The notes: generated by a model from the sequence alone, not told the origin. 15,516 nt of DNA from Chitinophagaceae bacterium (GCA_025455665.1 JALOMC010000033.1:1-15516); one strand, 5' to 3'. Shown: positions 1-7,009, counted from the stretch's first letter. Numbers and translations are program-made.

Positions 1-82
1 CGTTCAGCGGACGGTCAAAATCGAGCAGGCTGGGGCTGTCCCAACTGCTTTTGGCGTGGCGTACCAGTATCAGCGATTTCAT
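1..82 (-). CDS. SixA-type phosphohistidine phosphatase (N-terminal fragment)
   Basis: Reading leftwards from an ATG at 82-80, 27 codons are visible before the window ends. The fragment starts MKSLILVRHAKSSWD and continues with a PSLLDFDRPLN stretch. RHAKSSWD is the N-terminal catalytic RHG/RHA motif of the histidine-phosphatase superfamily in its SixA form; the histidine is the residue that becomes phosphorylated. The family removes phosphate from phosphohistidine in signalling proteins or from small phospho-esters, in the cytoplasm. The start is convincing because the conserved beta-strand SLILVRHA follows it directly, as in SixA. The rest of the gene, including the second catalytic histidine, lies outside the window, so the exact substrate class cannot be judged. 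The upstream gap carries a heptamer array and a 92-bp tandem repeat. Confidence 0.85.
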   Translation of the reverse strand, partial: MKSLILVRHAKSSWDSPSLLDFDRPLN

Positions 83-127
83 GACTGGCTGAAAGTAGTG
101 ATAATGCAGCTGCCGGGAAAGGGGAAT

Positions 128-166
128 GGGGGAATGACGAATGAGGAAGGCTGAATGATGAATGAA
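128..166 (-). repeat. Heptamer array 1 (ATTYCNN type)
   Basis: Read on the minus strand, about six units of a 7-bp motif beginning ATTC or CTTC follow one another, with one 8-bp step near the left end. It lies 46 bp upstream of the SixA-like start codon. The same motif with the same orientation recurs at 804-835, 5055-5096 and 8996-9044. Units are imperfect. Confidence 0.6.
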
Positions 167-208
167 TCGGTGCGGGGCGTCCATCTCGAGTCTCAAACAT
201 GACACGCT

Positions 209-417
209 GCGCCTTTGTGAGAAAAACATCCTCCCGCAGATATCGCAGATCAGCGCAGAAGAAATCAGCCATCATCCCTCGGAAATCCCAAATTCCTTCG
301 GCGCCTTGCGAGAAAAATATGCTCCTGCGGATGTCGCAGATCAGCGCAAATGAAATCAGCCATCATCCCTCCGAAAATCAGCCATTTCCTTGGCGTTCTT
401 CGTGCAAGAAAATCTCC
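209..417. repeat. 92-bp tandem repeat, two full copies and a third partial
   Basis: Copy 1 is 209-300, copy 2 is 301-392 and a decayed start of copy 3 runs from 393 to about 417, so the period is exactly 92 bp. The best conserved part contains TCGCAGATCAGCGCA (244-258 and 334-348) and GAAATCAGCCATCATCCCTC (261-280, and again from 352). Each unit also carries an upstream GAGAAAAA and a CGCAGAT-type near repeat. The array fills most of the non-coding gap between the GNAT gene and the SixA-like gene. Small open frames cross it, but the repeated peptide they would encode has no start or codon signature of a gene. Similar CGCAGATnTCGCAGAT intergenic elements are familiar from Bacteroidota genomes; this is recollection and was not searched. 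Confidence 0.85.
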
Positions 418-422
418 ATCGC

Positions 423-722
423 TCAAAACCCCTGGTGGTAAGCTTTGTCTACCAGATCGTGGTATTCAGGGTGGCGCTTGACGTAAGCACTCATGTAGGG
501 GCAGTACAGCATTATTTTTTTGCCTTCGGCCCGGGCCCATGCCAGCGCTGCTTTGGCCATGCTGGCGGCAATGCCCTGCCCTTCGAATTCGGCGGGTACT
601 TCGGTGTGCATAAAGGCGATGTCTTGCTTGTAAAAGCGGTACACTATACTGGCCTTTTCGCCATTGGGCAGCAGCACCTCAAACTGCTGACCGGCTGTAT
701 TGTGCAAGATGGTGTGTGGCAT
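423..722 (-). CDS. Small GNAT-family N-acetyltransferase (YjdJ/COG2388 type)
   Basis: The 99-residue product matches the short single-domain acetyltransferases of the Acetyltransf_CG (COG2388) group. The acetyl-CoA-binding loop is visible as EFEGQGIAASMAKAALAWA (about residues 45-63), equivalent to the Q/RxxGxG/A motif of GNAT enzymes. Downstream come the IMLYCPYMSAYVKRHPEY segment and its typical C-terminal tail. Proteins of this family transfer an acetyl group from acetyl-CoA to an unknown amine substrate in the cytoplasm. Length is normal for the group, so it looks intact. The ATG at 722 is 116 bp downstream of the purF stop, and heptamer array 2 lies in that gap. Family is well supported; the substrate is unknown. 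Confidence 0.88.
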   Translation of the reverse strand: MPHTILHNTAGQQFEVLLPNGEKASIVYRFYKQDIAFMHTEVPAEFEGQGIAASMAKAALAWARAEGKKIMLYCPYMSAYVKRHPEYHDLVDKAYHQGF

Positions 723-750
723 GGACGAGGAAATGTGGCGTAAGTTTTAA

Positions 751-760
751 TGCAGCTGCA
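751..760. repeat. 10-bp perfect palindrome upstream of the GNAT gene
   Basis: TGCAGCTGCA is self-complementary and lies 29 bp upstream of the GNAT start. It could be an operator half-site or chance; nothing else in the window repeats it. Confidence 0.25.
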
Positions 761-803
761 GTATCAATTGGTGACCGCTGATATTGTGTCTGATCAATTT
801 TTC

Positions 804-835
804 AAATCAGAAATCGGAAATCAGAAATCTGAAAT
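804..835 (-). repeat. Heptamer array 2 (ATTTCNG type)
   Basis: On the minus strand four ATTTCNG units and a decayed fifth (ATTTGAA) follow in strict 7-bp register. The array begins three bases after the purF stop codon (839-841) and precedes the GNAT gene. It is the most regular A/T-rich member of the ATTYCNN family found in this window. Confidence 0.8.
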
Positions 836-838
836 GGC

Positions 839-2686
839 TTAATACCCTCTCACATTGCGGCCCTCCATGTAGTTCATAAAGGCACGGTTGCACACTTTAT
901 TGCCGCCGGGCGTGGGATAGTTGCCAGTAAAATACCAGTCGCCGGTATTGGTGGGGCAGCTTTCGTGCAGGTCTTCTATGCTTTGGTAAATCACCTGCAC
1001 CGGTACATTGATACCGGGGGTGGTAATCATTTGCGCAATCTTATCGCTGATTTGCTGCGGCGTGAAGGGTGCGTACACTTCCCGCACCACATTTTTGGAA
1101 TGCAGCAGGTCGTTGCGCTGTAGTTCTTTGCACTCTTTGTACAGGTCGGTCAGCAGGCTACGCTGGTCGCCCTCTTTCAGCAGCTCAATGGCCGCCTGAA
1201 AAGCAATGAAATCGCCGAGCTTGCTCATATCTATGCCGTAGCAATCGGGGTAGCGTATTTGCGGTGCCGATGATACAATAATGATTTTTTTGGGCTGCAG
1301 CCTGCCCAGCATGCGGATGATGCTTTCTCGCAAAGTGGTGCCGCGTACAATGCTATCGTCTATCACCACCAGCGAATCTTGCCCGGGGCGCACGGTGCCG
1401 TAGGTAATGTCGTACACGTGCTGCACCATGTCTTGCCGGCTCACATCTTCGGTAATGAAGGTGCGCATCTTCACATCCTTGATGGTTATTTTTTCCTGCC
1501 GGATTTTGCGGGTGATCATTTCCGTCAGCTTCTCTTCATCAAAGTCTTTGCCCCAGCTCATGATGCGCTGTACTTTGATTTGGTTGAGGTAGGCTTCCAT
1601 GCCTTTGACCATGCCAAAGTAGGCCACCTCGGCCGTGTTGGGGATGTAGGAGAAGATGGTGTTTTTGAGGTCGTAATCGATGGCCTCGAGCACGGGCCGG
1701 CTCAGGTGGTAGCCCAGGGCTATGCGTTCGCGGTAGATCTTTTCATCGTTGCCGCGGCTGAAGTAGATACGCTCGAAGCTGCAGGCCCGCCGCTCTTGCG
1801 GTGGCAGTATTTGCTCAATGCTGTACTGGCCTTTATCGTCCACTATCAGGGCGCAGCCGGGCATCAGTTCCAGCACTTCATTTTCGCCCACATTAAACGT
1901 GGTGCGGATAGCGGCCCGTTCGCTGGCGGCTACTATATAGTCGTCGTGTATGTAGTAGTAGCTGGGCCTGATGCCGTTGGCATCCCGCATCACAAAGCTG
2001 TAGCCATTGCCAATGAGGCCGCCAAAGTGGTAGCCACCATCAAACTGCGCAGCAGCCTGCTGCAGCACGGTTTTGATGCAGGGCCGCTCGTTGTCGGCTT
2101 CGTCGGCGGCTACCAGGTAGTGGTGTACCACTTCCATCATAGCAGCCAGGTCGCTTTGTTGCTGAAATTGGCCGGGCTCCATGCCTACATGCGCAAACAG
2201 CTCATCGGTGTTCACCAGGTTAAAGTTGCCGGCGAGGGCCAGGTTGCGGGCTGGCTTGATGTCTTTTTTGATAAATGGGTGGCAGAAGGCCACATCATTT
2301 TTGCCCTGGGTGCCATAGCGCAGGTGGCCTAGCAGCAGCTCGCCCAAAAAGGGCAGGTGGCCCTTGGCCAGGCCGGGGTGCTTCAGCAGTTCGGGCTGGT
2401 ACTTTTCCAGCTCGCCTACCTGTGCGCCCACCTGGGCAAATATGTCGGCAATGGGCTGGTTGGCCGTGCTGCGCATGCGGTGCAGGAAGGGGTAGCCCGG
2501 CTCGGCATTCAGCTTTACGCTGGCAAAACCGGCGCCATCCTGGCCACGGTTGTGCTGCTTTTCCATCAGCAGGTACAGCTTGTTGAGGCCGTACATGACC
2601 GTGCCGTACTTCTGCAAAAAGTGAGAAAAAGGCTTCCGCAAACGAATGAAGGCAAGGCCGCATTCGTGTTTGATGGCATCACTCAT
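839..2686 (-). CDS. purF: Amidophosphoribosyltransferase (long Bacteroidota form)
   Basis: PurF catalyses the first step of purine synthesis: glutamine plus PRPP gives phosphoribosylamine. The 615-residue protein has an N-terminal class II glutaminase domain (about 9-270). It shows the would-be catalytic Cys9 in HECGLA, GHLRYGTQG (120-128) and the DANGIRP element (235-241). A phosphoribosyltransferase domain follows, with the PRPP loop VVIDDSIVRGTTL at 440-452. Cys9 is preceded by eight residues (MSDAIKHE), so, as known for Bacillus PurF, the leader must be cleaved to expose the N-terminal nucleophile. At 615 residues it exceeds the roughly 500-residue standard enzyme and resembles the longer Bacteroidota version. 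The FMN reductase remnant stops 23 bp upstream with no terminator between, so co-transcription with the stress cassette is likely. Its 3' end abuts heptamer array 2. Confidence 0.95.
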   Translation of the reverse strand: MSDAIKHECGLAFIRLRKPFSHFLQKYGTVMYGLNKLYLLMEKQHNRGQDGAGFASVKLNAEPGYPFLHRMRSTANQPIADIFAQVGAQVGELEKYQPELLKHPGLAKGHLPFLGELLLGHLRYGTQGKNDVAFCHPFIKKDIKPARNLALAGNFNLVNTDELFAHVGMEPGQFQQQSDLAAMMEVVHHYLVAADEADNERPCIKTVLQQAAAQFDGGYHFGGLIGNGYSFVMRDANGIRPSYYYIHDDYIVAASERAAIRTTFNVGENEVLELMPGCALIVDDKGQYSIEQILPPQERRACSFERIYFSRGNDEKIYRERIALGYHLSRPVLEAIDYDLKNTIFSYIPNTAEVAYFGMVKGMEAYLNQIKVQRIMSWGKDFDEEKLTEMITRKIRQEKITIKDVKMRTFITEDVSRQDMVQHVYDITYGTVRPGQDSLVVIDDSIVRGTTLRESIIRMLGRLQPKKIIIVSSAPQIRYPDCYGIDMSKLGDFIAFQAAIELLKEGDQRSLLTDLYKECKELQRNDLLHSKNVVREVYAPFTPQQISDKIAQMITTPGINVPVQVIYQSIEDLHESCPTNTGDWYFTGNYPTPGGNKVCNRAFMNYMEGRNVRGY

Positions 2687-2709
2687 GGCTGTAAATTGGC
2701 AAGGCCTGC

Positions 2710-3271
2710 TCAGGCCATAGCCGGCACCTCAGCCGGTCGTACCGCCTCTGCCAGCCACACAAACTCCTTCACAAACAGGTCAATCTGCTTTTGAAAGCTG
2801 TCGTCGAGCAGGGTGCCATCCGGAGCAAACTTTTTATCGACAAAAGGGGTGACGAGCATATTGGGGCACAAGATGCCGAACCGCAGCTACCAGCAATTGC
2901 ATTTGCTGGGTAGCCCGCATACCACCCATGCCACCCGGCGAAGCGGTAACAATTCCAAATGCTTTGTGCGACTGCTTGGGGAAATAGTCGAGCAGGTTTT
3001 TCATGGCTGGCGTGTAGCTGCCATTGTACTCAGGGCTTACCAGTATAAACGCATCGGCGGCAAACATGCGGGCCGATAGCGGCTTGAATGCTTCCGGTGT
3101 TTGCTCTACGGAACCAAACACGTGTTGCAGCGGGGGCAGCGGCCAGTCGCGTACATCAATGATATCTACCTGGTGGCTGGTATGTGCTTGCAGGTACTGC
3201 TTTAGAAAGAGGGCGACGCGGTAAGTGACACTCTCCTGCCGGGGGCTGCCGGCTATTATTTCAATGTTCAT
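2710..3271 (-). pseudogene. NAD(P)H-dependent FMN reductase, frameshifted
   Basis: From the ATG at 3271 the product starts MNIEIIAGSPRQES, the flavodoxin-like FMN-phosphate loop. The middle carries SPEYNGSYTPAMKNLLDY, the hallmark of NADPH-dependent FMN reductases (azoreductase/ChrR relatives). The original frame reads normally to about LLVAA, then runs into aberrant sequence and stops at 2834. The true C-terminus is intact in another frame: from TTC at 2880 it reads FGILCPNMLVTPFVDKKF and goes on for 56 residues to a TGA at 2712-2710. Relative to family members one codon is reduced to a single base at 2881, as if two bases were lost. No slippery heptamer is seen there, so programmed shifting is unlikely; mutation or assembly error are the options. 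It lies 21 bp after the OsmC gene and 23 bp before purF. Confidence 0.85.
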
Positions 3272-3292
3272 ATTGCTTTCTCTTCGGTTGAT

Positions 3293-3685
3293 TTATACAA
3301 TAACAGATAAAATCTCAATTGGGTTGGACAAGGTTTTGTGCACGGGGCATTTGTCGCCAATGGCCAGCAAGCGCTGCACTTGCTCCTCCGAAATATTGCC
3401 GGTAAAATGCACCTGTTTTTGAAAGCGGGTGATACCCTCCGGTGTACGCTCCAGGCTTACAGTCAGCTCTATTCGTTCTACCGGCCATTGCTTTCGGTCG
3501 GCATACATGCGCATGGTAATGATGGCACAACTGGCCAGCGCACCCGCCAGCCATTCATCGGGGGCAAAGGCGGTATCGGTGCCACCTACATCTGCCGGTT
3601 CATCGGCCATCGCCCGGTGCTGGCGGCCGTTGGTCAGCACGGTTTGATAGTGGTCGAGGCCTATTTGTGCTTGTACGCTTACCAT
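3293..3685 (-). CDS. OsmC/Ohr-family thiol peroxidase
   Basis: The 130-residue product (starting MVSVQAQIG) belongs to the OsmC family, dimeric cytoplasmic enzymes that reduce organic hydroperoxides with two cysteines. Both are present: Cys53 in LASCAIITM and Cys113 in DKCPVHKTL, with Glu44 (PDEWL) in the usual upstream position. Length is normal. An upstream ATG at 3712 would overlap the pirin gene by 23 bp; the ATG at 3685 lies four bases past the pirin stop (3692-3690) and fits the family's N-terminus, so it is preferred. The tight spacing on both sides (4 bp and 21 bp) places it in one operon with the pirin and FMN reductase genes, which fits a role in peroxide or electrophile defence. 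The specific substrate (Ohr-like versus OsmC-like) is not determined. Confidence 0.92.
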   Translation of the reverse strand: MVSVQAQIGLDHYQTVLTNGRQHRAMADEPADVGGTDTAFAPDEWLAGALASCAIITMRMYADRKQWPVERIELTVSLERTPEGITRFQKQVHFTGNISEEQVQRLLAIGDKCPVHKTLSNPIEILSVIV

Positions 3686-3689
3686 ATAA

Positions 3690-4400
3690 TCAGTGGTTAA
3701 TGGGCACTTCAATGATGACGAACCGGGCCGCTTCGGCGCAATGAATATCTATTCGGTCGGTATCCCAGATACCAATGGCATCGCGGGTGCCAATGGGCAA
3801 GCCATTCAGTTGCATTTTGCCTTCAATGCTGAAAATGAAGACCGCTTTGTTGGTGGGGGCGAATGTATAGCTCAGCCTTTCGCCGGCATCATATTGGCCC
3901 AGGCTTATTTTGGCGTTCTGGTTAATCCAGCAGTGGGCCTGTCCTTCCTCGTTGCTTACCACGGTGGTGAGCTGGTTATGTCGTTTTTCGGCCGGAAAGT
4001 GGCGGCGCTGGTACCGCGGGTTGATGTTTTGCAATTTGGGCTCAATCCAGATTTGCAGAAAGTTCACTTCGTCTTCGCCTACGTTGTACTCCTCGTGGCG
4101 CAGGCCGCTGCCGGCACTCATAATTTGTACCCAGTCTTTATGTACCACATCGCTGTAGCCCATGGTATCCTTGTGGTTCATACTGCCGGCCAGCAGTATG
4201 GAAATGATCTCCATGTTTTGGTGTGGGTGCAGCCCAAAGCCTTTGCCTGCCTGTACAAAGTCGTCGTTGAATACCTTGAGCAGGCCGAACCCATTGCGGG
4301 CCGGGTTGGCATAGCTGCTGAAGCTGAAGGTGAAATTGCTTTTCAGCCAGCCGATGTCTTTGAGGCCACGTTCGGTGGCAGGAAACAACAAGTGTTGCAT
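3690..4400 (-). CDS. Pirin-family cupin protein 1
   Basis: The 236-residue product is a pirin: a bicupin with a metal site in the N-terminal barrel. The four metal ligands known from human pirin and E. coli YhhW are conserved as His58 and His60 (GLHPHQNMEII) and His102 and Glu104 (SAGSGLRHEEYN). Some pirins oxidise flavonols such as quercetin; others are redox-sensing regulators, so the activity here is open. A start at 4478 would add 26 residues encoded in an intergenic hairpin; the ATG at 4400 (MQHLLFPATERG) matches the family and is chosen. It belongs to the same subgroup as pirin 3 (6171-6893) but is clearly divergent. It ends 4 bp before the OsmC start, implying translational coupling. 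Confidence 0.92.
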   Translation of the reverse strand: MQHLLFPATERGLKDIGWLKSNFTFSFSSYANPARNGFGLLKVFNDDFVQAGKGFGLHPHQNMEIISILLAGSMNHKDTMGYSDVVHKDWVQIMSAGSGLRHEEYNVGEDEVNFLQIWIEPKLQNINPRYQRRHFPAEKRHNQLTTVVSNEEGQAHCWINQNAKISLGQYDAGERLSYTFAPTNKAVFIFSIEGKMQLNGLPIGTRDAIGIWDTDRIDIHCAEAARFVIIEVPINH

Positions 4401-4428
4401 AGTATAGTATGAATGCGGGGAGGAGAGT

Positions 4429-4490
4429 AAAACGACACCCGGGCTTTGTAACAAGGCAGTGCCGGTTATGTTTTGCAAGCCTGGGTGTCG
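4429..4490 (-). terminator. Long-stem hairpin after the YceI gene, possible terminator
   Basis: Arms 4477-4490 and 4433-4446 pair over 14 positions with a single mismatch, around a 30-base loop. On the minus strand the second arm is followed by TTTT (4432-4429). The stem starts 37 bp past the YceI stop. The short T-run makes termination partial at best, so some read-through to pirin 1 is likely. On plus-strand RNA the mismatch becomes a G-U pair. Confidence 0.5.
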
Positions 4491-4526
4491 CCTGTTTGAT
4501 CAGGAGCGGGAGCCAGCTCGTCTGGC

Positions 4527-5051
4527 TTATTGTTTTGTAAACTGTACGGCCAGCTGCAGCTTTACGTCGTTGCTTACCACTACGCCGCCGGCTTCGGTCA
4601 CTGCATCCCAGCTCAGGCCAAAGTCTTTGCGCTGAATGGTAGCGGTAGCATCAAAGCCTACTTTGGTTTGGCCATAAAAGTCTACCATAGTGCCACCTAT
4701 TTCGGCCTGCAGGGTAATGGGCTTGGTCACATCGCGGATGGTGAGGTCACCGGTTACGCTCAGTTCGTTATCGCTTGTTTTCTGCACCGAAGTCGATACA
4801 AAGCGCAGCTTGGGAAACTCGGCCGCATTGAAGAAGTCGTTGCTCTTCAGGTGGCCATCGCGTTGGTCGTTGTTGGTGCTGATGCTGTCTACATCGGCTT
4901 CAAACGAAATGCGGGCATCACTGAAGTCTTCGGCGTCAGCTTCAATGCTGGCATCAAAGGTTTTGAATTCGCCGGTTACGTTGCTGATCATCAGGTGCTT
5001 CACCTTGAATTTGATTTCGCTGTGCAGGGGGTCGATTTTGTACGTTGCCAT
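4527..5051 (-). CDS. YceI-family lipocalin-like protein (cytoplasmic form)
   Basis: The 174-residue product starts MATYKIDPLHSEIKFKVKH, the classic first strands of the YceI domain, and continues through an intact single-domain barrel ending with LQLAVQFTKQ. YceI proteins are elongated lipocalin-like barrels that bind long isoprenoids such as polyprenyl chains or quinones. Many are periplasmic, but this one lacks a signal peptide, so it probably acts in the cytoplasm. The ATG is immediately preceded by heptamer array 3, which occupies the place of the ribosome-binding site. The genes around it (pirins, OsmC, flavin reductase) suggest quinone or electrophile handling, but that is inference. 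Confidence 0.92.
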   Translation of the reverse strand: MATYKIDPLHSEIKFKVKHLMISNVTGEFKTFDASIEADAEDFSDARISFEADVDSISTNNDQRDGHLKSNDFFNAAEFPKLRFVSTSVQKTSDNELSVTGDLTIRDVTKPITLQAEIGGTMVDFYGQTKVGFDATATIQRKDFGLSWDAVTEAGGVVVSNDVKLQLAVQFTKQ

Positions 5052-5054
5052 GGT

Positions 5055-5096
5055 TGATGATTATGAAAGATGATTTATGAATGATGATTGAGGAAT
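5055..5096 (-). repeat. Heptamer array 3, directly upstream of the YceI start
   Basis: Six 7-bp units read on the minus strand (such as ATTCCTC, AATCATC and ATTCATA) end three bases before the ATG at 5051. The array occupies the 5' untranslated region and leaves no purine-rich Shine-Dalgarno site. It is the most diverged of the four arrays, but the 7-bp register of the (A/T)(A/T)TC core is kept in the first five units. Confidence 0.65.
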
Positions 5097-5130
5097 GTGG
5101 AGTGATGGTAGAAAACGGTGTTCTTTCATT

Positions 5131-5173
5131 CAGCGACCAGCAATCAGGCATCAGCGTTGAATGCCGGTCGCTG
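5131..5173 (-). terminator. Hairpin downstream of pirin 2
   Basis: CAGCGACC (5131-5138) and GGTCGCTG (5166-5173) are perfect 8-bp complements, and an inner 5-bp stem GGCAT/ATGCC (5147-5151, 5161-5165) stacks on one side. It lies just past the pirin 2 stop (5184). There is no T-tract, so it may be an mRNA-stabilising 3' structure instead of an intrinsic terminator. Confidence 0.4.
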
Positions 5174-5183
5174 AAAATTGCTG

Positions 5184-6053
5184 CTAATGGAGCACGCCAT
5201 ACTTGCCACTGTTGTACTCGTCTATGGCGTCCATTATTTCCTGGCGGGTGTTCATTACAAACGGGCCATAGGCAGCAATGGGCTCCCGGATGGGCTCGCC
5301 GCTGAGTACCAACAGGTGTGCTTCGTTGTTGCTTTCAATTTTTACATCGGTATGGTGGGTACCAAATACTACCAGGTCGCCGGTGCGGGCCTGCTGCTCA
5401 TCGTTTATCAGCAGGTTGCCTTTCATTACCACAATGCCCAGTGTATCGCCTTCGGGCAGGCTCAACTGCCAGTCGGCACCCGCTTGTAGCTGCGCATCGT
5501 ATATGTTGATGCGGGTAAAAGTGCGGGCCGGGCCATGGGTGCCGTTCAGCTCGCCGGCTATCACCCGTACTTCACCGCGGCCATCGGGCAGTGGGTAGCG
5601 GCCCATTTGTGCATCTAGCAGGTCCTGATAGGCGGGGGGCGTGTTTTTGTTTGCAGCCGGCAGGTTTACCCACAGCTGCGCCATATGAAAGCGGCCGCCT
5701 TTTTTGCTGAACTCTTCAGCATGAAATTCTTTGTGCAAAATGCCGCTGCCGGCCGTCATCCACTGTACATCGCCGGGGCCAATGGTGCCCTTGCCGCCAC
5801 TGCTGTCTTCGTGGCTCACCATGCCATCCCAGGCAATGGTCACGGTTTCGAAACCCTTGTGCGGGTGCACATCCACCCCACGCGGATGATTGGTGGGCAG
5901 TACATCCCAGGGTTCGTTGTAGTCGAGCATCAAAAAGGGGCTCAGGTCTTGCCACAGCGATTGGCCAATGAAATTGCGCACCTTAAAGCCATCGCCCACC
6001 ATGTGTGGCGGCGCAGCTTGCGTTATTTGTTTGATGGTTTTATAGTTGCTCAT
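5184..6053 (-). CDS. Pirin-family cupin protein 2 (classical, with pirin C-terminal domain)
   Basis: The 289-residue product has the layout of full-length pirins: N-terminal cupin (about 20-130) with metal ligands His63 and His65 (VDVHPHKGFETV) and His107 and Glu109 (GSGILHKEF). A C-terminal pirin_C-like cupin (about 170-275) follows and includes the conserved LVLSGEPIREPIAAYGPFVMN segment. This is the branch containing proteins with reported quercetin 2,3-dioxygenase activity; whether this one has that activity is not shown by sequence. The start MSNYKTIKQI is preceded by AAAGGA in an A-rich leader. A 117-bp gap upstream contains a small GCTCAA/TTGAGC hairpin. It sits between pirin 3 and the YceI gene in the stress cassette. 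Confidence 0.93.
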   Translation of the reverse strand: MSNYKTIKQITQAAPPHMVGDGFKVRNFIGQSLWQDLSPFLMLDYNEPWDVLPTNHPRGVDVHPHKGFETVTIAWDGMVSHEDSSGGKGTIGPGDVQWMTAGSGILHKEFHAEEFSKKGGRFHMAQLWVNLPAANKNTPPAYQDLLDAQMGRYPLPDGRGEVRVIAGELNGTHGPARTFTRINIYDAQLQAGADWQLSLPEGDTLGIVVMKGNLLINDEQQARTGDLVVFGTHHTDVKIESNNEAHLLVLSGEPIREPIAAYGPFVMNTRQEIMDAIDEYNSGKYGVLH

Positions 6054-6170
6054 AGAAAATCCTTTTGTGTGTTGAAATTTGAAAGCGAGGCGCTCCAGGC
6101 GTTCAGCTCAAAGCATCAAGAGCGTTGAGCCTTATAACTGCCATCCGCCAACTGTCATCGTCATCTATGC

Positions 6171-6893
6171 TCACTGCATGGGTACTTCCATCAGCAGCAG
6201 TTGTGCATGGCTATCTGCCAGGATGTCCAGACTGTCTACGTTTTCGATACCAAGCCCATCGCGGCGGTTCAGCGCATGGCCGTTGATCGTCACATCGCCT
6301 TCGATCACAAAAGCGTACACGCCATTACCAGCCTGCTTCAGCTGGTAGTGGGCGCTAAAGCCGGCATCCAGGTGGCCCAGGTGAAACCAGGCGTCCTGAT
6401 GGATCCATACACCTTCATCATCAGCATTGGGGCTTAGCACCTGTGCCAGATTGTTGTGCAGTTTTGCCAGGTCCATGCTATACTGGTCGTAGCGGGGCGT
6501 CACATTTTTTTGGTTCGGAAAGATCCAGATCTGGAAAAAGCGGACTTCCTTGTCGCGGTTGGCGTTCATTTCGCTGTGCGCAATGCCGGTGCCGGCACTC
6601 ATCACCTGAATATCACCTTGTTTGATGATGGCGTCGTTGCCGGTGTTATCGCGGTGGCGCAGGTCGCCAAACGTAGGGATGGAGATGATCTCCATATTGT
6701 CGTGCGGGTGGGTACTAAAGCCCATGCCGGCTGCTACGGTATCATCGTTCAGCACCCGCAGGGCACCAAAGTGAATACGCTCGGGGTGGTAGTAGCCGCC
6801 AAAGCTGAAACTGTGGTAGCTGTTCAGCCAACCATGGTTGGCATGGCCGCGGCTATCGGCTTTGTGCAGGGTGTAGCGGGGTGTGTTGTTCAT
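6171..6893 (-). CDS. Pirin-family cupin protein 3, first gene after marR
   Basis: The 240-residue product starts MNNTPRYTLHKADSRG, the common beginning of bacterial pirins, and keeps the metal site as His62 and His64 (THPHDNMEIISI) and His106 and Glu108 (GTGIAHSEMN). It resembles pirin 1 more than pirin 2 in length and in the HxHxNMEIIS form. An upstream in-frame ATG at 7025 would overlap marR and read through a promoter-like region, so the ATG at 6893 is chosen. The 128-bp leader contains the palindrome TATGTACATA, which is shared with the marR promoter region. This suggests control by the neighbouring MarR regulator. Enzymatic activity (quercetinase-like or regulatory) is unknown. Confidence 0.93.
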   Translation of the reverse strand: MNNTPRYTLHKADSRGHANHGWLNSYHSFSFGGYYHPERIHFGALRVLNDDTVAAGMGFSTHPHDNMEIISIPTFGDLRHRDNTGNDAIIKQGDIQVMSAGTGIAHSEMNANRDKEVRFFQIWIFPNQKNVTPRYDQYSMDLAKLHNNLAQVLSPNADDEGVWIHQDAWFHLGHLDAGFSAHYQLKQAGNGVYAFVIEGDVTINGHALNRRDGLGIENVDSLDILADSHAQLLLMEVPMQ

Positions 6894-6975
6894 ATAAGCT
6901 CCTTTGTTTTTTGCGCTCTGCGTGGTCCAACACAACGAAACGGGCGGCGGTTGCCATCGTTCGTTGTTCAGCATT

Positions 6976-7009
6976 TCATAATACGTGTATGTACATATAT
7001 TGTTCCAAA
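6976..7009 (-). promoter_or_regulatory. Putative pirin 3 promoter with MarR-type operator
   Basis: The perfect 10-bp palindrome TATGTACATA lies at 6988-6997. The 10-mer GTATGTACAT (6987-6996) is repeated exactly at 7488-7497 in the marR promoter. A TTTG (7009-7006) stands 22 bp ahead of a weak TAnnTTTG-like TATTATGA (6983-6976), so the palindrome would lie between the -33 and -7 elements. The -7 match is poor; the operator assignment rests mainly on the shared 10-mer. Confidence 0.55.

Larger units (their letters stand above)
83..422. other. 340-bp gap without a gene
   Basis: This space separates the GNAT stop (423-425) from the SixA-like start (82). It holds heptamer array 1 and the 92-bp tandem repeat. 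No convincing promoter, RNA gene or terminator hairpin with a T-tract was seen. The longest open frames (for example 162-353 on the plus strand) are repeat-derived and show no family resemblance. Confidence 0.7.

Noticed and set aside
209..417. Possible CRISPR array
   Set aside because: Units are 92 bp and adjacent, with no constant short repeat separated by unique spacers, and no cas genes are present.
1379..2332. 317-codon plus-strand open frame opposite purF
   Set aside because: It is antisense to strongly conserved PurF motifs and its product (His/Val/Ala-rich) resembles no family; typical mirror of a GC-rich gene.
2870..2890. Programmed frameshift in the FMN reductase
   Set aside because: No slippery heptamer or downstream pseudoknot is evident, and the change looks like lost bases, so mutation or error is more likely.
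4401..4478. N-terminal extension of pirin 1
   Set aside because: The added 26 residues fall in the YceI-side hairpin and have no match to pirin N-termini.
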